DNA of 64,000 nucleotides from Heterohyrax brucei (GCA_028571685.1 CM053143.1:1617501-1681500); one strand, 5' to 3'; positions 22,808 through 36,000 are shown, counted from the first letter of the stretch. Numbers and translations: made by a program. Notes: generated by a model not told the origin, from the letters alone.

Positions 22808-22978
22808 TTTGGGAATTCTGGTTGCATAGTGATTAAGTGTTATGTCTGCTAATCAAAAGATCTGCGGTTCAAATCTGCCAAGCATTCCTCGGAAACTGTG
22901 GGGCAATTCTGCTCTGACCTACAGGGTTGCTGTGAGTTGGAATCAACTTGACAGCAGTGGGTTGGGTTTGGGTTTTAT
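22808..22978 (+). mobile_element. AfroSINE, plus strand
   Basis: Complete order: gaattctggttgcatagtgattaagtg, gcggttcaaatctgcc (B box region), cattcctcggaaactgtggggcaattctgctctg, cagggttgctgtgagttggaatcaacttgacagcagtgggttgggtttgggtttt. Confidence 0.9.
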
Positions 22979-25689
22979 TATTTGACTTAACGGTGTCTTC
23001 AAGAAATCAATTTCCTTCAGGCCAAATTTTCACAAGAGCATCTCAGGTCAACAGCTTGTGTGGGTTACTCCAACTTCGTGAAGCCTTGAAATTAAAAATC
23101 TGTTTCACATTAACTTTGGTTTTCATAACATTTTCTCTTGATATGATTTTCCCAGATGATCTTCTCTGTATGTACTTATACATAGTTTAAGTTTATAAAT
23201 AGTTTTTAAATAGTACCTTTTTTAATACTCTGACTACAATCTAACTAGTGTAGAGTTTAGACAAGATGTGAAGGATTCCAGAAGTGCAATCTTAACCTGT
23301 AATAGACTTTAACTTGAATCATCAATTTTTATTGAATGTGTTAGACAACTGAAAACATATTCTTTCTTGCTTGAATTACTCGTGAAACAATTATCTCTCA
23401 GATCTTTAAAGCAAAATATATTCTAAAATTACTTATATGTTACCTTTCTCTTAAAATATAACCTCTTGTTTTAGCCTTTTGGGAGACTGATTAATTTTAA
23501 TTTGAACATCCAATACAGTAACTAACTAATCTTCCTAGTTTGATATCATCAGAATTTCTTTTTAACTGTGGTAAAGGCTGTTGATCAGTATCTTTTATTT
23601 CTTTCTAATACAAGCACACTGTTTTAAAATTTTACTTAGCCATATAAACAGGCCTTGAGTATGAATTATACTCTGTCTAACAAACTCTGTTGGCTTTCTC
23701 ATTTGCCTATCCACAGTCTAAGAGTAGGCATGTGACTACTTTCTAAACAATGACATATACAAGGATGTTTTCGAGGAGCTTCTGTACAAGATTTTCCATC
23801 TAATAATGAAATCATAAAAAGCAGAAAGCCCATTGGCCTTGCACCTTTGTTCTGTATTGGGACACTGTTGTGTGAAGCTGTTTAGCTCTTTAACAGCCAA
23901 GAGGTGATTCATTGCCCTACAGTGAGGCTGATGGGAAACAAAGGCAAATGCAGCTAAAAGAAAAACGAGCCCCTATTTAATAAGGTCACATTTAGTTGTG
24001 TATTCTATTATTTATAACTTGAAGGTTACAAGTTTTGATTTTATTGAGGGTGTTGATTTATCACTAAACAGAAAAATAGAAATGACAGATTTCAGACTTC
24101 TTTACAATTGAATATTGATCAATTTAGCAAGCTATTTTTGAGGTGCTTTTAAGTTACGAATCTACCAATGCTGTGATCACATTCCCTAAGTATTTATGTT
24201 CTCCATCCACATCACGACTTTAGAATTCATGAAATATCTTATTAAAAATTATAAGCTATGCACTATATCTCTTTCAAAATTTCCAGTTGAACTTACTTTC
24301 TCAAAAAATGGAAATGATGTTTGGCATGACTCATTTTTGGTCATAAAATACTAGACCAGAGATCCATTGTTTAATTTTCTTCTCAGATATTTAAACAAAG
24401 TAGCTATAACATCATTTTTTCCTCACTTTTAAGTACTGTGAAGTATTTTATTTTTTCTAGCTTTTCATCAATCCTTTTTCTCTCTTAGAATTTCTCAAAT
24501 ATCATTCTTGCTGGTCCTATAACCCAATTTTAGTCTATCTAGATTTTAATTAATGTGATTGTAATGCCAGCTGGATACTCTACTTCATATTATAATTTAA
24601 ATCACAGTAAGTAATATTACATGCTATTATGAAACAGAAACCAACCTCCTTAGAAGCAGAACTGAAATGGGCAGACTTAAGTATTATAGCAATGATATTT
24701 TGACATTTGTCTGCTTTAAAAGTTAGGACCATGTGTTTCTTAGTCACTTTTCTATAAACATTCTTCAGTGAAAAAAACATTGCCTTTTTGACTGTATTCA
24801 GCATTTTCCTCTTCAGTGTCAATTATTCTTACAACTGTTTGAAAACTTTAGGCTTATTTTTTTTGTTTACACCCACTTACATTTTTGCATTTCCTTTCCA
24901 ACTTCTATGTTTGTGTGTGTGTGTGCATTTATGTGGCTACAGATGTTTTCAGTTACTTATTTTGCGAGTATTTTGTGCATCCAAACAGACAAAATATCAG
25001 TTAATGTAGATTTGGGAAAATAACATAAATAAGTGAAACAGGCTAATGAGAATTTCCATGAAATAATGTATGTGTGTATTACAAAGGGAGGGTGTCAATT
25101 GACCCCAGATATGTTGAGCTTTCAAGATAATGTAGATGTTTAGATTTGATGTGAAATAAATCAATGTTGAATATGACAACAAACTCAATTTTGATAAAAC
25201 AAAATAGCGTGTAACACCGTAACACCTCCCACCCCACCCCTCCTTCATGTATAATTGACAAATCTGATTCTGGAGCTGCTATTTTGAGATCTCTAGCTTA
25301 ATGGATAGAACAGGAGGAATAAAACACAGCCCTGTATGTTGGTTAGGCTTGGTTTGCTTTTATCACTGAAGAACTCTGAACATTTTTACTAATGTATAGA
25401 GTAAGGCTAGTATTAGTTTCATCATATTCTTTCTTAAAGTATAAGATGTATGTCTGAGGTTTTGTTCCTGGTTATAATCTTCTATAATATGAAAGAACAA
25501 TTTTCTATCAAAAAGGTTATTGACACTTTAGTCTCAACCTAATCTTCTGATGCAACTGAGCTCAGTTGAAGAGTTGGCTTCATTATTTTCTATAATTTCT
25601 AGAATATGAAATTTCCTTTTCAAGTCAAGATAGAATTTCAGAGGCCATATTTACATTCATACCAGAAACAACTAAGAAACACAAACAGT
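22979..25689. other. Long AT-rich interval without gene or young repeat
   Basis: About 2.7 kb with no recognised mobile element, RNA or convincing coding region. The short frames in it have low-complexity, hydrophobic or AT-driven composition and no domain. A short (GT)n run lies at about 24910-24925. It may include old relics too diverged for me to see. Confidence 0.5.
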
Positions 25690-25852
25690 GCTAGAAAACC
25701 CAGTGCTGTTGAATCTATTTTATTCTGACTCGTAGTGACTGCAGGAGACAGAGTAGAACTGTCCCGTAGGTTTTCAAAGCAGCAGCTGGTGGATTGGAAC
25801 TGCCGATATTTTGGTTAGCAAGCTCTTAACCTTCATGCTACCAGGGCTCCAA
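25690..25852 (-). mobile_element. AfroSINE, minus strand
   Basis: acccagtgctgttgaatctattttattctgactcgtagtgactg (tail), agagtagaactgtcccgtagg (body), gttagcaagctcttaaccttcatgctaccagggctcc (head) in reverse-complement order. Confidence 0.85.
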
Positions 25853-25928
25853 AAAGCATACAAACTATGTGAGACAAGTTTCTCAGAAACCAGACATCAG
25901 GTAACACAAACAGTGATCCCTGAGAGAT

Positions 25929-25950
25929 TAAAAAAAAAAAAAAAAAAAAA
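25929..25950. repeat. Poly-A run
   Basis: About 21 A residues inside the old L1M-type region. Confidence 0.9.
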
Positions 25951-26682
25951 GAACGAGATGAGTCCTATGATTTTCCTAACTTACTGCCTAAAGAAACTTT
26001 CTAGGTCACAGCAGAAGGAAGGAAAATCCAGGAAAAACCTGGAGGTTTCTCTGTGTTTAGAATACAGAACTGGAAGTTTAGAGAAGCGAAGGCTGCTAGA
26101 GTTTACAAAGTACTGGAGAAGAGAGAACTCCCCAGACAAAAGATATTTGTAGACTGTAGAGGATTGCTATTATGTCTTCAGCTGAGTAGAAATGAGCACA
26201 ATCATGTGAGTAAACTACTCAAGATTGGAGATAAAACCAAAGAACCAACCAAAAAAAGCAGAGGGAGTGCATGGAGATCACATACAACTGGGTTAATTTG
26301 TGTTGTGAGAAGCCAAAGTAAAAAGTAATATAATTCCTTGGACGTTGGAAGTAGTCATTAGTAATCAAGGAAAAATTAGCCACAGACCAAAGGTCATGCT
26401 CCATATACAAACGTTAAAAGCAAGTCTTAAAGAAATCAAATTGTTCCCAAAAGACTTAATTGCATCCCAGGATAAACACAAAGATGTTTATAGATGTACA
26501 AAAATATAACACATCTGACGAAATAAAATTCACAATTTGGAGTATCCAATAAGAAATTGCAAGTCTTGCAATATAGCAGGAAACTGTAACCCAGGAAAAG
26601 GATTATCCAGTAGAAACAGAACCAGAGACGAAAGAGATCATAATAATAGAACTGAAAACTGTAGCTGAAAATTACTGTGTTT

Positions 26683-26808
26683 AACCAAGTGATCAGCAGT
26701 TCGAATCCACCAGCTGTTCCTTGGAAACCCTGTGGACATTTCTACTCCGTCCTATAGGCTTGCTATGAGTAAGAAACAACTCAATAGCACATAACTACAC
26801 AAAGATGA
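26683..26808 (+). mobile_element. AfroSINE, plus strand, 5' part short
   Basis: gtgtttaaccaagtgatcagcagttcgaatccaccag, ctgttccttggaaaccctgtggac, and tgctatgagtaagaaacaactcaatagcac. The B-box motif gttcgaatcc is intact. It splits the L1M-type relic. Confidence 0.8.
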
Positions 26809-26961
26809 AAAGACCTCAGATCAAACACTGCAGATGTGAATGTTAGGGAACTTGGAGACAGCAATAGAGATTAATCAAAATGAAACACAGAAAAAAGATG
26901 AAAAAATCTGAAAGAGCATTATGAAATAGAGGATATTGTTAAGCAGCCAAAAATACATACA

Positions 26962-28055
26962 GTCACTTTTATTATTGTTAGGTGTCTCGGAGTCAGTTTT
27001 GACTTACAGCTACCATAGGTACACTGCTTGGTCCTGTGCCATCCTCACAATCATTGCTTTCAGAGCCCATTTTTGCAGCCACTGTGTCAACTCATCTCAT
27101 TGAAGGTCTTCCTTTTTTATTTTTTTAACCTGTCCTACTTAACCAAGAATATCCTACTCTAGGCACTAGTTTCTCACATCCAAACTAAGTAAAACAAAGT
27201 ATCCCCATTCATACTTCCAAACAGGACTCTGACTCTATTTCTTCTAAGATATGCTTGTTTGTTCTTCTGGTAGTATATTCAGTATTCTTCATTAACATCA
27301 AAATTAAAAGGCATCAGTTCTTCTTTGGCCTTCCTTTCTCATGGTCCTGTTACCACGTTCGTAAGAGGTGATTGAAAGTATTACGGCTGGGATCAGTGGC
27401 ACCTTCATCCCCAAAGTTCTGTCTTTGCTTTTTAACACGTTAAGGAGATTATTTCTGAAACAGACTTGCCGAATGCAATATGTTCTTTCACTTGCTGACT
27501 GCTCCTTCTTTGGGTGTTCATTGAAGATGCAGGTAAAATGAAGTCCTTGACAACTTTTATCTTTTCTCTGTTTATCATCATGTTTCTTACTGGTCCAGTT
27601 GTGGAGATTTTTGTTTTCTTTATGTTAAGGTATATTTCATACTGAAGAATATAGTAGTTGATCTCATCAGTAAGTGCTTCAAGTCCTCTTCACTTTCAGT
27701 AAGCAACGTTGTGTCATCTGCATAAAACAGTGGATTGAAAATGGCTACTACCAGTCCATTTCAGCTCACTAATGCCTAGGATATTGGTGTTTATGCATCT
27801 CATTTCAGTTTTGAGTGCAATTTTTTTTGGATTCATACTTTGTGCTTTCCATGTTCTTAAAATTTATGAATGTTTTCAATTGTTTCTTGTCTTTTAAAAC
27901 TGTCATATCAGCAAATGAAAGTCCTGAAAGCTTGCCTCCATTCACTATGTTAAGGTTGAGTCTAGTTTGAGAAGGCAACTCATCCCCAGTTGTATTTCTC
28001 TAACCTGAGAAACTCCTCATTTTGCACTGTATCGGACAAATGTTCTGTTGCTATT
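26962..28055 (-). mobile_element. RTE-1: RTE-type LINE, minus strand, internally deleted
   Basis: The 3' tail (ttattgttaggtgtctcggagtcag on the plus strand) is at about 26970, then remnants of the C-terminal and RT regions, then the endonuclease N-terminal region (gtccatttcagctcactaatgcctagg...) ending at 28055. Minus-strand RT motif YADDTTLL is readable at about 27700-27725. The element jumps at about 27735 from RT to the endonuclease region, so the middle is lost. RTE elements encode one endonuclease/RT protein; this one is dead. Its tail resembles the AfroSINE tail. Confidence 0.75.
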
Positions 28056-28234
28056 CACGGAGAGGAATCAAGAGTTTAGTTTTGAATATGGTTATCTTGA
28101 GACATCTTTTAGAGATAAAAGGTAGGCACGTGGATTTAGCAGTCTGAAGCTCGGAGCAGGGAGCACAGGAAGTATATTTATGCTTTTAGAGGTTTGGAGA
28201 AATGAGAGAGATTTATAATTCCTTAAAAGTAGTC
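28056..28234 (+). repeat. Ancient unnamed repeat, short copy (relative of 43.16-43.35 kb)
   Basis: ggagaggaatcaagagtttagttttgaatatgg, gagacatcttttagagataaaaggtaggcacgtggatttagcagtc, gtttggagaaatgagagagatttataattccttaaaagtagtc. Nearly the same order and wording is found at 43160-43350. The stretch sits where an RTE would be expected to continue and ends at the L1-A boundary. Confidence 0.65.
28224..28234. repeat. Target-site duplication of L1-A (left copy)
   Basis: TAAAAGTAGTC here is repeated exactly at 42024-42034, immediately after the 5' end of L1-A. Confidence 0.85.
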
Positions 28235-29213
28235 ATCTTTTTTTTTTATTATTATGATAGAGTGAAAATGTACATCTACCGTATAAATTTTCAAGATGAC
28301 CTACATGCAGCTTCCACTGCTCTCCCTGCACGGTGACAGCACACTCTTCCTCTCTGCTCCATACATGTCTTATCTTCCCAACAGTCTCCTGTCTTCTCCT
28401 CTCCACCCATTAGTATGAGGTCAACAGGATGATCTCCTACAGATGCCTAGAACCATAAAGTGCCCACAGACTATGGTCACTCTCCGTTACCAAGTCCAAT
28501 CCATTGCTGTCTGAAAAGTTGACCTTCATTCTGATTTATGGTCAGGGACCACATCAGGGCCATGGGCCCTGCTCCCAGGAGAATGCCAAGGCCCTTGACC
28601 ATCAATTGCAGTCTTTTAGTGGAGATCTTAGGGTGCACCCCTGTTTATTCTTGTGTTGCCAGTGAGACTCAACTTCTGAGCTCCATCGTGGCTATCACTG
28701 GTGGTGGCCGGGCACCATCTGGTTCTTCTAGTCACAAGTTGATGTAGATACCCGCTAGGGTCTTTATGCTTTCTGGATTCTCTTTCCCCCATGTCGTTTT
28801 GAACCTTGGTGATCATCTGTTCCTGGTGAGTTGGGACCATTTGCTGTATCCTCAGATGGCAGCTTGACAGCTTTTAAAACCCCAGATGCCGCTCACCAAC
28901 GTGGGATGTGGAGAGACCTCATTAGCAAAATGCTAGTTGTGCAAATTGGCCTCAATTTCCCCTGAGAGCATGGTCCCCGGCCCCTCACTCCAGCTACTCT
29001 GTTCTAGCAATATTGGGTTAATATGGGAAGAGTACACAAGTTGTGTTGAAGTCCCGTTAATATTGATCTTCTTACTAATGCGTGCTGTCACTAATTTCAC
29101 CCAACCAAATTTCTAACAGCTATCTAATCTAAACCCTCCCCTAGCCCTCTCACCCTCCCCACTCTTGAAGCCATCAAAGAGTCTTTTCTGTTATGCATGG
29201 GTCTGCTTTTAAG

Positions 29214-32020
29214 TTCTTATCGCAGGGGTCTTATACAATATTTGTCCTTTTGTTACTGACTACTTTCACTCAACATAATGTCCTCCAGTTGAAACCAGGT
29301 TAAGAGATTTTTCCTGCTATCGTTCTTGTTCTTTCTCATTGCATAGTGTTCCATTGAGTATATATACCATAGTTTACCTATCCACTCTTCTGTTGTTGGG
29401 CATCTGGGTTGATTCCATCTTTTTGCTATTGTGGACTGTGCTGCAATGAACATTCATGTGCATGTATCAGTTGGTGTGAATGGCTTTGATTCTGTAGGAT
29501 ATATTCCAAGTAGTGGAATTACTGGGTTAAATGGTATATACATACATAAATAAATCCATTATTTTAAGGTAGTGCCAGATTGCTTTCCAAAGCGGCTGCA
29601 CCATTTTGCAATTCCACCAACAGAGTAGGAGAGTTCCAATCTCTCCACATCCTCTCCAGCATTTAGTGTTTTGCATTTTTTGGATCATGGCCAATCTTGT
29701 TGGGGTGAGATAGTATCTCATTGTCATTTTGATTTGAATTTCCTTAATAGCTAATGATCGTGAGCATGTCCACAAGCAATTTTTGGCTGCCTGGATCTCC
29801 TCTTTGGAGAAGTGTCTGAGAATCTCCTTTACCCATTGCTTAATTGGATGATTTATCTTTTTCTTATTGATATTTTGTAGTACATTATAGATTATGGAGT
29901 TCAGGCATTGGTCTGACATACAGTTGCCAAATATTTTTTTCCCATTCTGTAGGTGGTCTTTTAATTCTGTTAATAAAGTCTTTCAATGAGCAAAAGTGAT
30001 TGATTCTTAGTAGTCCCCATTTATCTGTTTTCTCTTCTGTTGTTTGTAGTTTGTTTGACAGATTTTGATTTCTGTCTATGTTGTGTACTAAACCTTCCAT
30101 TGTTGTTTCTACTTTTTCTTGGATGAGCTTTATTGTTTTAGATTTGATATTTAGGTCTTTTGTCCAGTTTGAGTTGGTTTTTGTATAAGGTGTAAGATAT
30201 GGGTCTTCTTTTAATTCAGTGCAGATGGACATCCAATTTTCCCAGCACCATTTGTTGAAGAAATTGTTTTTACCCCAGCTTAATGTCTTAGGACCTTTGT
30301 CGAACATCAGCTGTTGATGGGCAGATGATGTCATCTCTGGGGTCTCAATTCTGTTCCACTGATTTATCTGTCTGTTTTTGTACCAGTACCAGGCTATTTT
30401 GACTACTGTGGCAGTGTAATAGGTTCTGAGGTCGAGTAATGAGAGACCTCCCACTGTGTTCTTCTTTAGATGCTTTACATTTCTGGGGCTTCTTCCATTT
30501 CCGGACAAAGGTGGTAATTTGTTCCTTCATCTCATTAAAAAATGTCACTGGAACTTGTATTGGGATTGCATTATTAATAGATTGCTTTTGGTAAAACAGA
30601 CATTTTTACAACATTAAGTCTTCCTATCCACGAACAGGGTAGGTTTCTCCATTTATGTAAGTCTCTCTTAGTTTCTTGTAATAAGGGCTTGTAGTTCTCT
30701 TAGTAAAGGACTGTTGTTTCTCTGGTTAGATTAATTCCTAGGTACTTTATCTTCTTAGGGGCTATCGTAAATAGTATTGATTTGATAATTTCCTCCTTAA
30801 CAGTCTCGTTGTTGGTATAAAGGAATCCTACTGATTTACTTATGTTTATCTTGTATCCTGAGACTTTGCTGAACTCTTCTATCAGTTTGAGTAGCTTACT
30901 TATAGATTCCTTGGGGTTCTCTGCATATACAATCATATCATCTGCGAACAGGGAGATTTTAACTTCCTCTTTGGTGATGTAGAGGTCCTTTATTTCTTGG
31001 TCTTGTCTAATTGCTCTTGCTAGAACTTCTAGCACAATGTTGAATAGGAGAGGTGACAGTGGGCATCCTTGTCTAGTTCCTGATCTCAAGGGAAAGTCTT
31101 TCAGTCTCTCTCCATTCAGGATGATGTGGGCAATTGGCTTTGTAGAAATGGCCCTTATTGTGTTGAGGAATTTGCCGTCTATGCCCATTTTGCTAAGAGT
31201 TTTTAGCATGAATGGGTGTTGGACTTTATCAAATGCCTTTTCTGCATCAATGGACAAAATCAGGTGATCCTTGTCTTTTTTGTTATTTATGGGGTTAATC
31301 ACATTAATTGTTTTCCTGATGTTGAACCAGCCTTGCATCCCTTGTATGAATCCCACTTGGTCATGATGGATTATTTTCTTGATATGTTGTATTCTGTTGG
31401 CAAGAATTTTGTTGAAGATTTTTGCATCTAGGTTCACGAGTGATATTGGTCTGTAGTTCTCCTTTTTTTGTTGAGTCTTTCCCTGGTTTTAGTATCAGGG
31501 TTATGCTGGCTTCATAGAATGAATTTGGGAGTATTCCATCCCTTTCTATACTGTGAAATAGTCTCAGTAGTATTGGAGACAACTCTTCTCCAAAATCTTG
31601 ATAGAATTCTGCGGTGAAGTCAACTGGGCCCAGGCTCTTTTTGGTTGGCAGTTTTTGGATGACTTTTTCAATCTCTTCCTTTGTGATAGGTTTGTTAAGT
31701 TGTTCTACATTACCTTGTGATAATTTGTGTAGGTGTTATGAGTCAAGGAATTTGTCCATTTCCTCCAAGTTTTTGAATTTGTTAGAATACAGTCTTTCAT
31801 AGTATTCAGCTATGAAACTTTGGAATTCTGTTGGATCTCTTCTGACCACTCACCTCTCACTTCCTATTTGGGTTATTTGTTTCCTTTCTTATTTTTCTTT
31901 AGTAAGTTTAGCTAGTGGTTTGTCAATTTTGTTGATCTTTTCAAAAAGCCAGCTTTTGGTCCTTCCAATTTTTTCAGTTGTTTTTCTATTCTCTAATTCA
32001 TTTAGCTCTGCTCTAATCTT
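29214..32020 (-). pseudogene. L1-A ORF2, RT to C-terminus
   Basis: Minus-strand frames: 30700-31437 covers the RT palm ([25 protein letters not shown], and [14 protein letters not shown] at about 30925-30960), ending at a premature stop at 30700 (TAA where other L1s have a lysine codon); 29885-30508 and 29527-29919 cover the thumb and C-terminal region, including the cysteine-rich block CWRGCGEIGTLLLCWWNC, in which the conserved histidine is replaced by leucine (LLLC for LLHC). Another stop falls at 29253. No full-length ORF2 protein is possible. Confidence 0.9.
32006..32020. repeat. Target-site duplication of L1-B (left copy)
   Basis: CTCTGCTCTAATCTT is repeated exactly at 39216-39230. Removing 32021-39230 rejoins L1-A ORF2 without a gap. 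Confidence 0.95.
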
Positions 32021-33015
32021 TTTTTTTTTTTTTATTTAACCTAACTGAATGAAAATGTACATTCATGTATAAATTTACATGCCCACCTATATGCAGCTTC
32101 CACGGCTCTCCCTGTCCATTGACTGCACACTATTCCTCTCTACTCCACACATGTCTCATCCTCCCAACAGCCTCCTTTCCCCTCCTCTCCACCCACTCTC
32201 CTTCCTCCAGCCAGAGGTCAGCAAGATGATATCCTATAGATGTATAGAACCATAAAGTGCTTCCAATATATAGTCACTCTGCATTGCCAAGTCCAATTCA
32301 TTCCTGTCCAAAGAGTAGATCATTGTTATAATTTATGGGAAAGGGCAGCATCAGGACCGGGGGCCATGCTCTCAGAGGAACCCCAAAACCGCTGGAACAT
32401 CAATTGAGGTCTTTTAGTGGAGATCTCAGGATGCACTCCTTTTTATTCTTGTGTTGCCAGTGAGGCTCCTCTCTGTGAGCTCCATGGTGGCTATCACTGG
32501 TCGTGGCCAGGCACCATCCAATTCTTTCGGTCCCATGCCGATGTAGGCAACAACTCTTGTGGGTCTCTTTGTCTTCTCGGTTGTCTTTACCGCATGTCGT
32601 TTTGGTCCTCGGTGAGCAACCGTTCCTGCTGAGTTGGGACCATTTGCTGTGTCTTTGGATGGCAGCTTGGCAGCTTTTAAGACCCCAGACTCCACTCACC
32701 ACAGTGGGGTGCAGACAGCCCTCTTAGCAAAATGCTAGTTGTGCCAATTGGCCTGGAATTCGCCTAAGAGCATGGTCCCCCGCCCCCCGCCCCAGCTACT
32801 CTATCCTTGCAGTATTGAGTTAAGATGAAAGGAGTATTCAAGTTATGCGAAAGTTCACTTAATGTTGTTCTTATTTCTAATGTGTGCTATCACCGCTTTC
32901 TCCCAACTAGATTTCTAATAACTATCTAAACCAAACCCTCCCCCAGTCCCTTCCTCCCCTCCCTTGCAGCTGTCAAAGAGTCTTTTCTTCTATACACAAG
33001 TCTGTTTTTGAGATC

Positions 33016-36000
33016 TTATCGTAGAGGTCTCATATAGTATTTGTCCCTTTGTCGCTGACTACTTTCACTCAACGTAATGTCTTCCAGTTGAAACCAGGTT
33101 AGGAGATGTTTCCTGGAATCATCATTATTCTTTTTCATTGAGTAGTGCTCCATTGAATATATATACCATAGTTTACCTATCCATTCTTCTATTGTTGGGC
33201 ATCTGGGTTGATTCCATCTTTTTGCTATCATGGACTGTGCTGCGGTAAACATTCTGGTACCTGTGTCCGTTGGTGTGAAAGGCCTTGAATCTGTAGGATA
33301 TATTCCAAGTAGTGGAATGACTGGGTCAAATGGTATATCGATATCCATTTTTTTAAGGAAGCGCCAGATTGCCTTCCAAAGAGGCTGGACCATTTTGCAA
33401 CCCCACCAACAGTGTACGAGGGTTCCACTTTCTCCACAGCCTCTCCAGCATTTATTGTTTTGTGTTTTCTGCATCATGGCCAATCTTGTTGGGGTGAGAT
33501 GTTATCTCATTGTTGTCTTGATTTGAATTTCTTTGATAACTAAAGATCGTGAACATGTCCGCATGTGTCTTTGGCTGCCTGGATCTCCTCTTTAATGAAG
33601 TGTCTGTCCATCTCCTTTGCTCATCGCTTAATTGCATGGTCTATCTTCTTCTTATTGATATTTTGTAGTATATTACAGATTATGGAGATCAGGCGTCGGT
33701 CTCACATGGAGTAGCCAAATTTTTTTCCCATTCTGTGGATGTTCTTTTAATTCTATTAATAAAGTCTTTGGATGAGCAAAAGTGTTTGATTCTTAATAGT
33801 TCCCATTTATCTGTTTTCTCCTCTCTTGATTGAGGTTTCTTTGACAGACTTTGGAGTCTGTCCTCATTGTGTATTAAAACTTCCATTATTGTTCCTATCT
33901 TTTCTTGGATGAGCTTTATCATTTTACTTTGACATTTAGGTCTTTTGTCCAGTTGGAGTTGGTTTTTGTATAAGGTGTAAGTTATGGATCTTGATTCAGT
34001 TTATTGCAGATGGATAACCAATTTTGCCAGCACCATTTGTTGAAGAGACTGTTTTCACCCCAGTTTAATGTCTTAGGGCCTTTGTCGAATATGAACTGCT
34101 CATAGGCAGATGGTGTCATATCTGGGGTCTCAATTCTGTTCCATTGATCCATCTGTCTGTTCTTGTACAAGTACCAGGCTGTTTTGACCACTGCGGCAGT
34201 GTAGTATGTTCTAAGGTCGGGTAATGAGAGGCCTCCCAGTGTGTTCTTCTTCTTTAGTAGTACTTTACTTATCCGGGGCTTCTTCCCTTTCCAAACAAAA
34301 TTGGTGATTTGTTTCTCCATCTCATTAAAAAATGATGCTGGAACTTGTATTGGGATTGCATTATTTAAATAAATTGCTTTGGGTAAAATAGACATTTTCA
34401 CAATGTTAAGTCTTCCTATCCACGAGCAGGGTAGGTTTTTCCATTTATCGAAGTCTCTCTTAGTTTCTTGTAATAAGGGCTTGTAGTTCTCTTAGTAAAG
34501 GACTGTTGTTTCTCTGGTTAGATTAATTCCTAGGTACTTTATCTTCTTAGGGGCTATCGTAAATAGCATTGATTTGATAATTTCCTCCTTAACAGTCTCG
34601 TTGTTGGTATAAAGGAATCCTACTGATTTACTTATGTTTATCTTGTATCCTGAGACTTTGCTGAACTCTTCTATCAGTTTGAGTAGCTTACTTATAGATT
34701 CCTTGGGGTTCTCTGCATATACAATCATATCATCTGCGAACAGGGAGATTTTAACTTCCTCTTTGCTGATGCAGAGGCCCTTTATTTCTTGGTCTTGTCT
34801 AATTGCTCTGGCTAGAACTTCTAGCACAATGTTGAGTAGGAGAGGTGACAGTGGGCATCCTTGTCTTGTTCCTGATCTCAAGGGAAAGTCTTTCAGTCTC
34901 TCTCCATTCAGGATGATGTGGGCAATTGGCTTTGTAGAAATGGCCCTTATTGTGTTGAGGAATTTGCCGTCTATGCCCATTTTGCTAAGAGTTTTTAGCA
35001 TGAATGGGTGTTGGACTCTATCATATGCCTTTTCGGCATCAATGGACAAAATCAGGTGATCCTTGTCTTTTTTGTTATTTATGGGGTTAATCACATTAAT
35101 TGTTTTCCTGATGTTGAACCAGCCTTGCATCCCTTGTATGAATCCCACTTGGTCATGTTGGATTATTTTCTTGGTATGTTGTTGTATTCTGTTGGCAAGA
35201 ATTTTGTTGAAGATTTTTGCATCTAGGTTCACGAGTGATATCGGTCTCTAGTTCTCTGTCTTTGTTGGATCTTTCCCTGGCTTAGGTATCAGGGTTATGC
35301 TGGCTTCATAGGATGAGTCTGGGAGTACTCCATCCCTTTCTATACTGTGAAATAGTCTCAGTAGTATTAGGGATAACTCTTCTCTAAATGCTTGGTAGAA
35401 TTCTGCCGTGAAGCCATCTGGGCCCGGAGTCTTTTTGGTTGGCAGTGTTTTAATGACCTTTTCAATCTCTTCCTTTGTGATGGGTTTATTAAGTTGTTCT
35501 GCTTCATGTTGTGATAATTTGGGTGGGTGGTATGAGTCAAGGAATTGGTCCATTTCCCCTAGGTTTTCAAATTTGTTAGAGTACAGTCTTTCATAGAATT
35601 CTGTTATGATATTTTTTATTTCTGTTACATCTATGGTGACAACTCCCCTGTCATTTCTAATTTGGGTTATTTGTTTCCTTTCCTGCTTTTCTTTACGAAG
35701 TTTAGCCAGTGGTTTATCAATTTTGTTGAACTTTTCAAAAAACCAGCTTTTGGTCTTTCCAGTTTTTTCAATTGTTTTTCTATTCTCTAATTCATTTAGC
35801 TCTGCTCTAATCTTTATGATTTCCTTTCTTCTGGTGCCCGAGGGGTTCCTCTGTTGTTCTCTTTCTACGTGTTCAAGCTGTAGAGTTAGTTCCTTGATTT
35901 AGTTTCTTTCTTCCTTCCAGATGTGTGTGTTTATGGAGATAAACAGACCTCTGAGCACTGCTTTGACCGTGTCCCATAGGTTCTGGTAAGAAGTGTTTTC

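Larger units (their letters stand above)
25853..26960 (+). mobile_element. Old L1M-type 5' region and ORF1 start
   Basis: Tentatively recognised from its order: cagtgatccctgagaga..., ttcctaacttactgcctaaa, ggtcacagcagaagg, then aaataaaattcacaatttggagtatccaataagaaattgcaagtc, gtagaaacagaaccagag, and after a SINE agcaatagagattaatcaaaatgaaacacag. This resembles the sequence around ORF1 of ancient L1M elements. The frames at 25811-26328 lie in this element and cross a 21-base A run; I do not treat them as genes. Confidence 0.5.

Noticed and set aside
25811-26328. Open frames of 113 and 91 codons, lysine-rich
   Set aside because: They cross an AfroSINE head, a 21-base A run and an L1M-like 5' region; the K run is the A run.
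34634-35059. 141-codon plus-strand frame
   Set aside because: Shadow of the L1-B RT region on the opposite strand; the same shadow recurs in L1-A.
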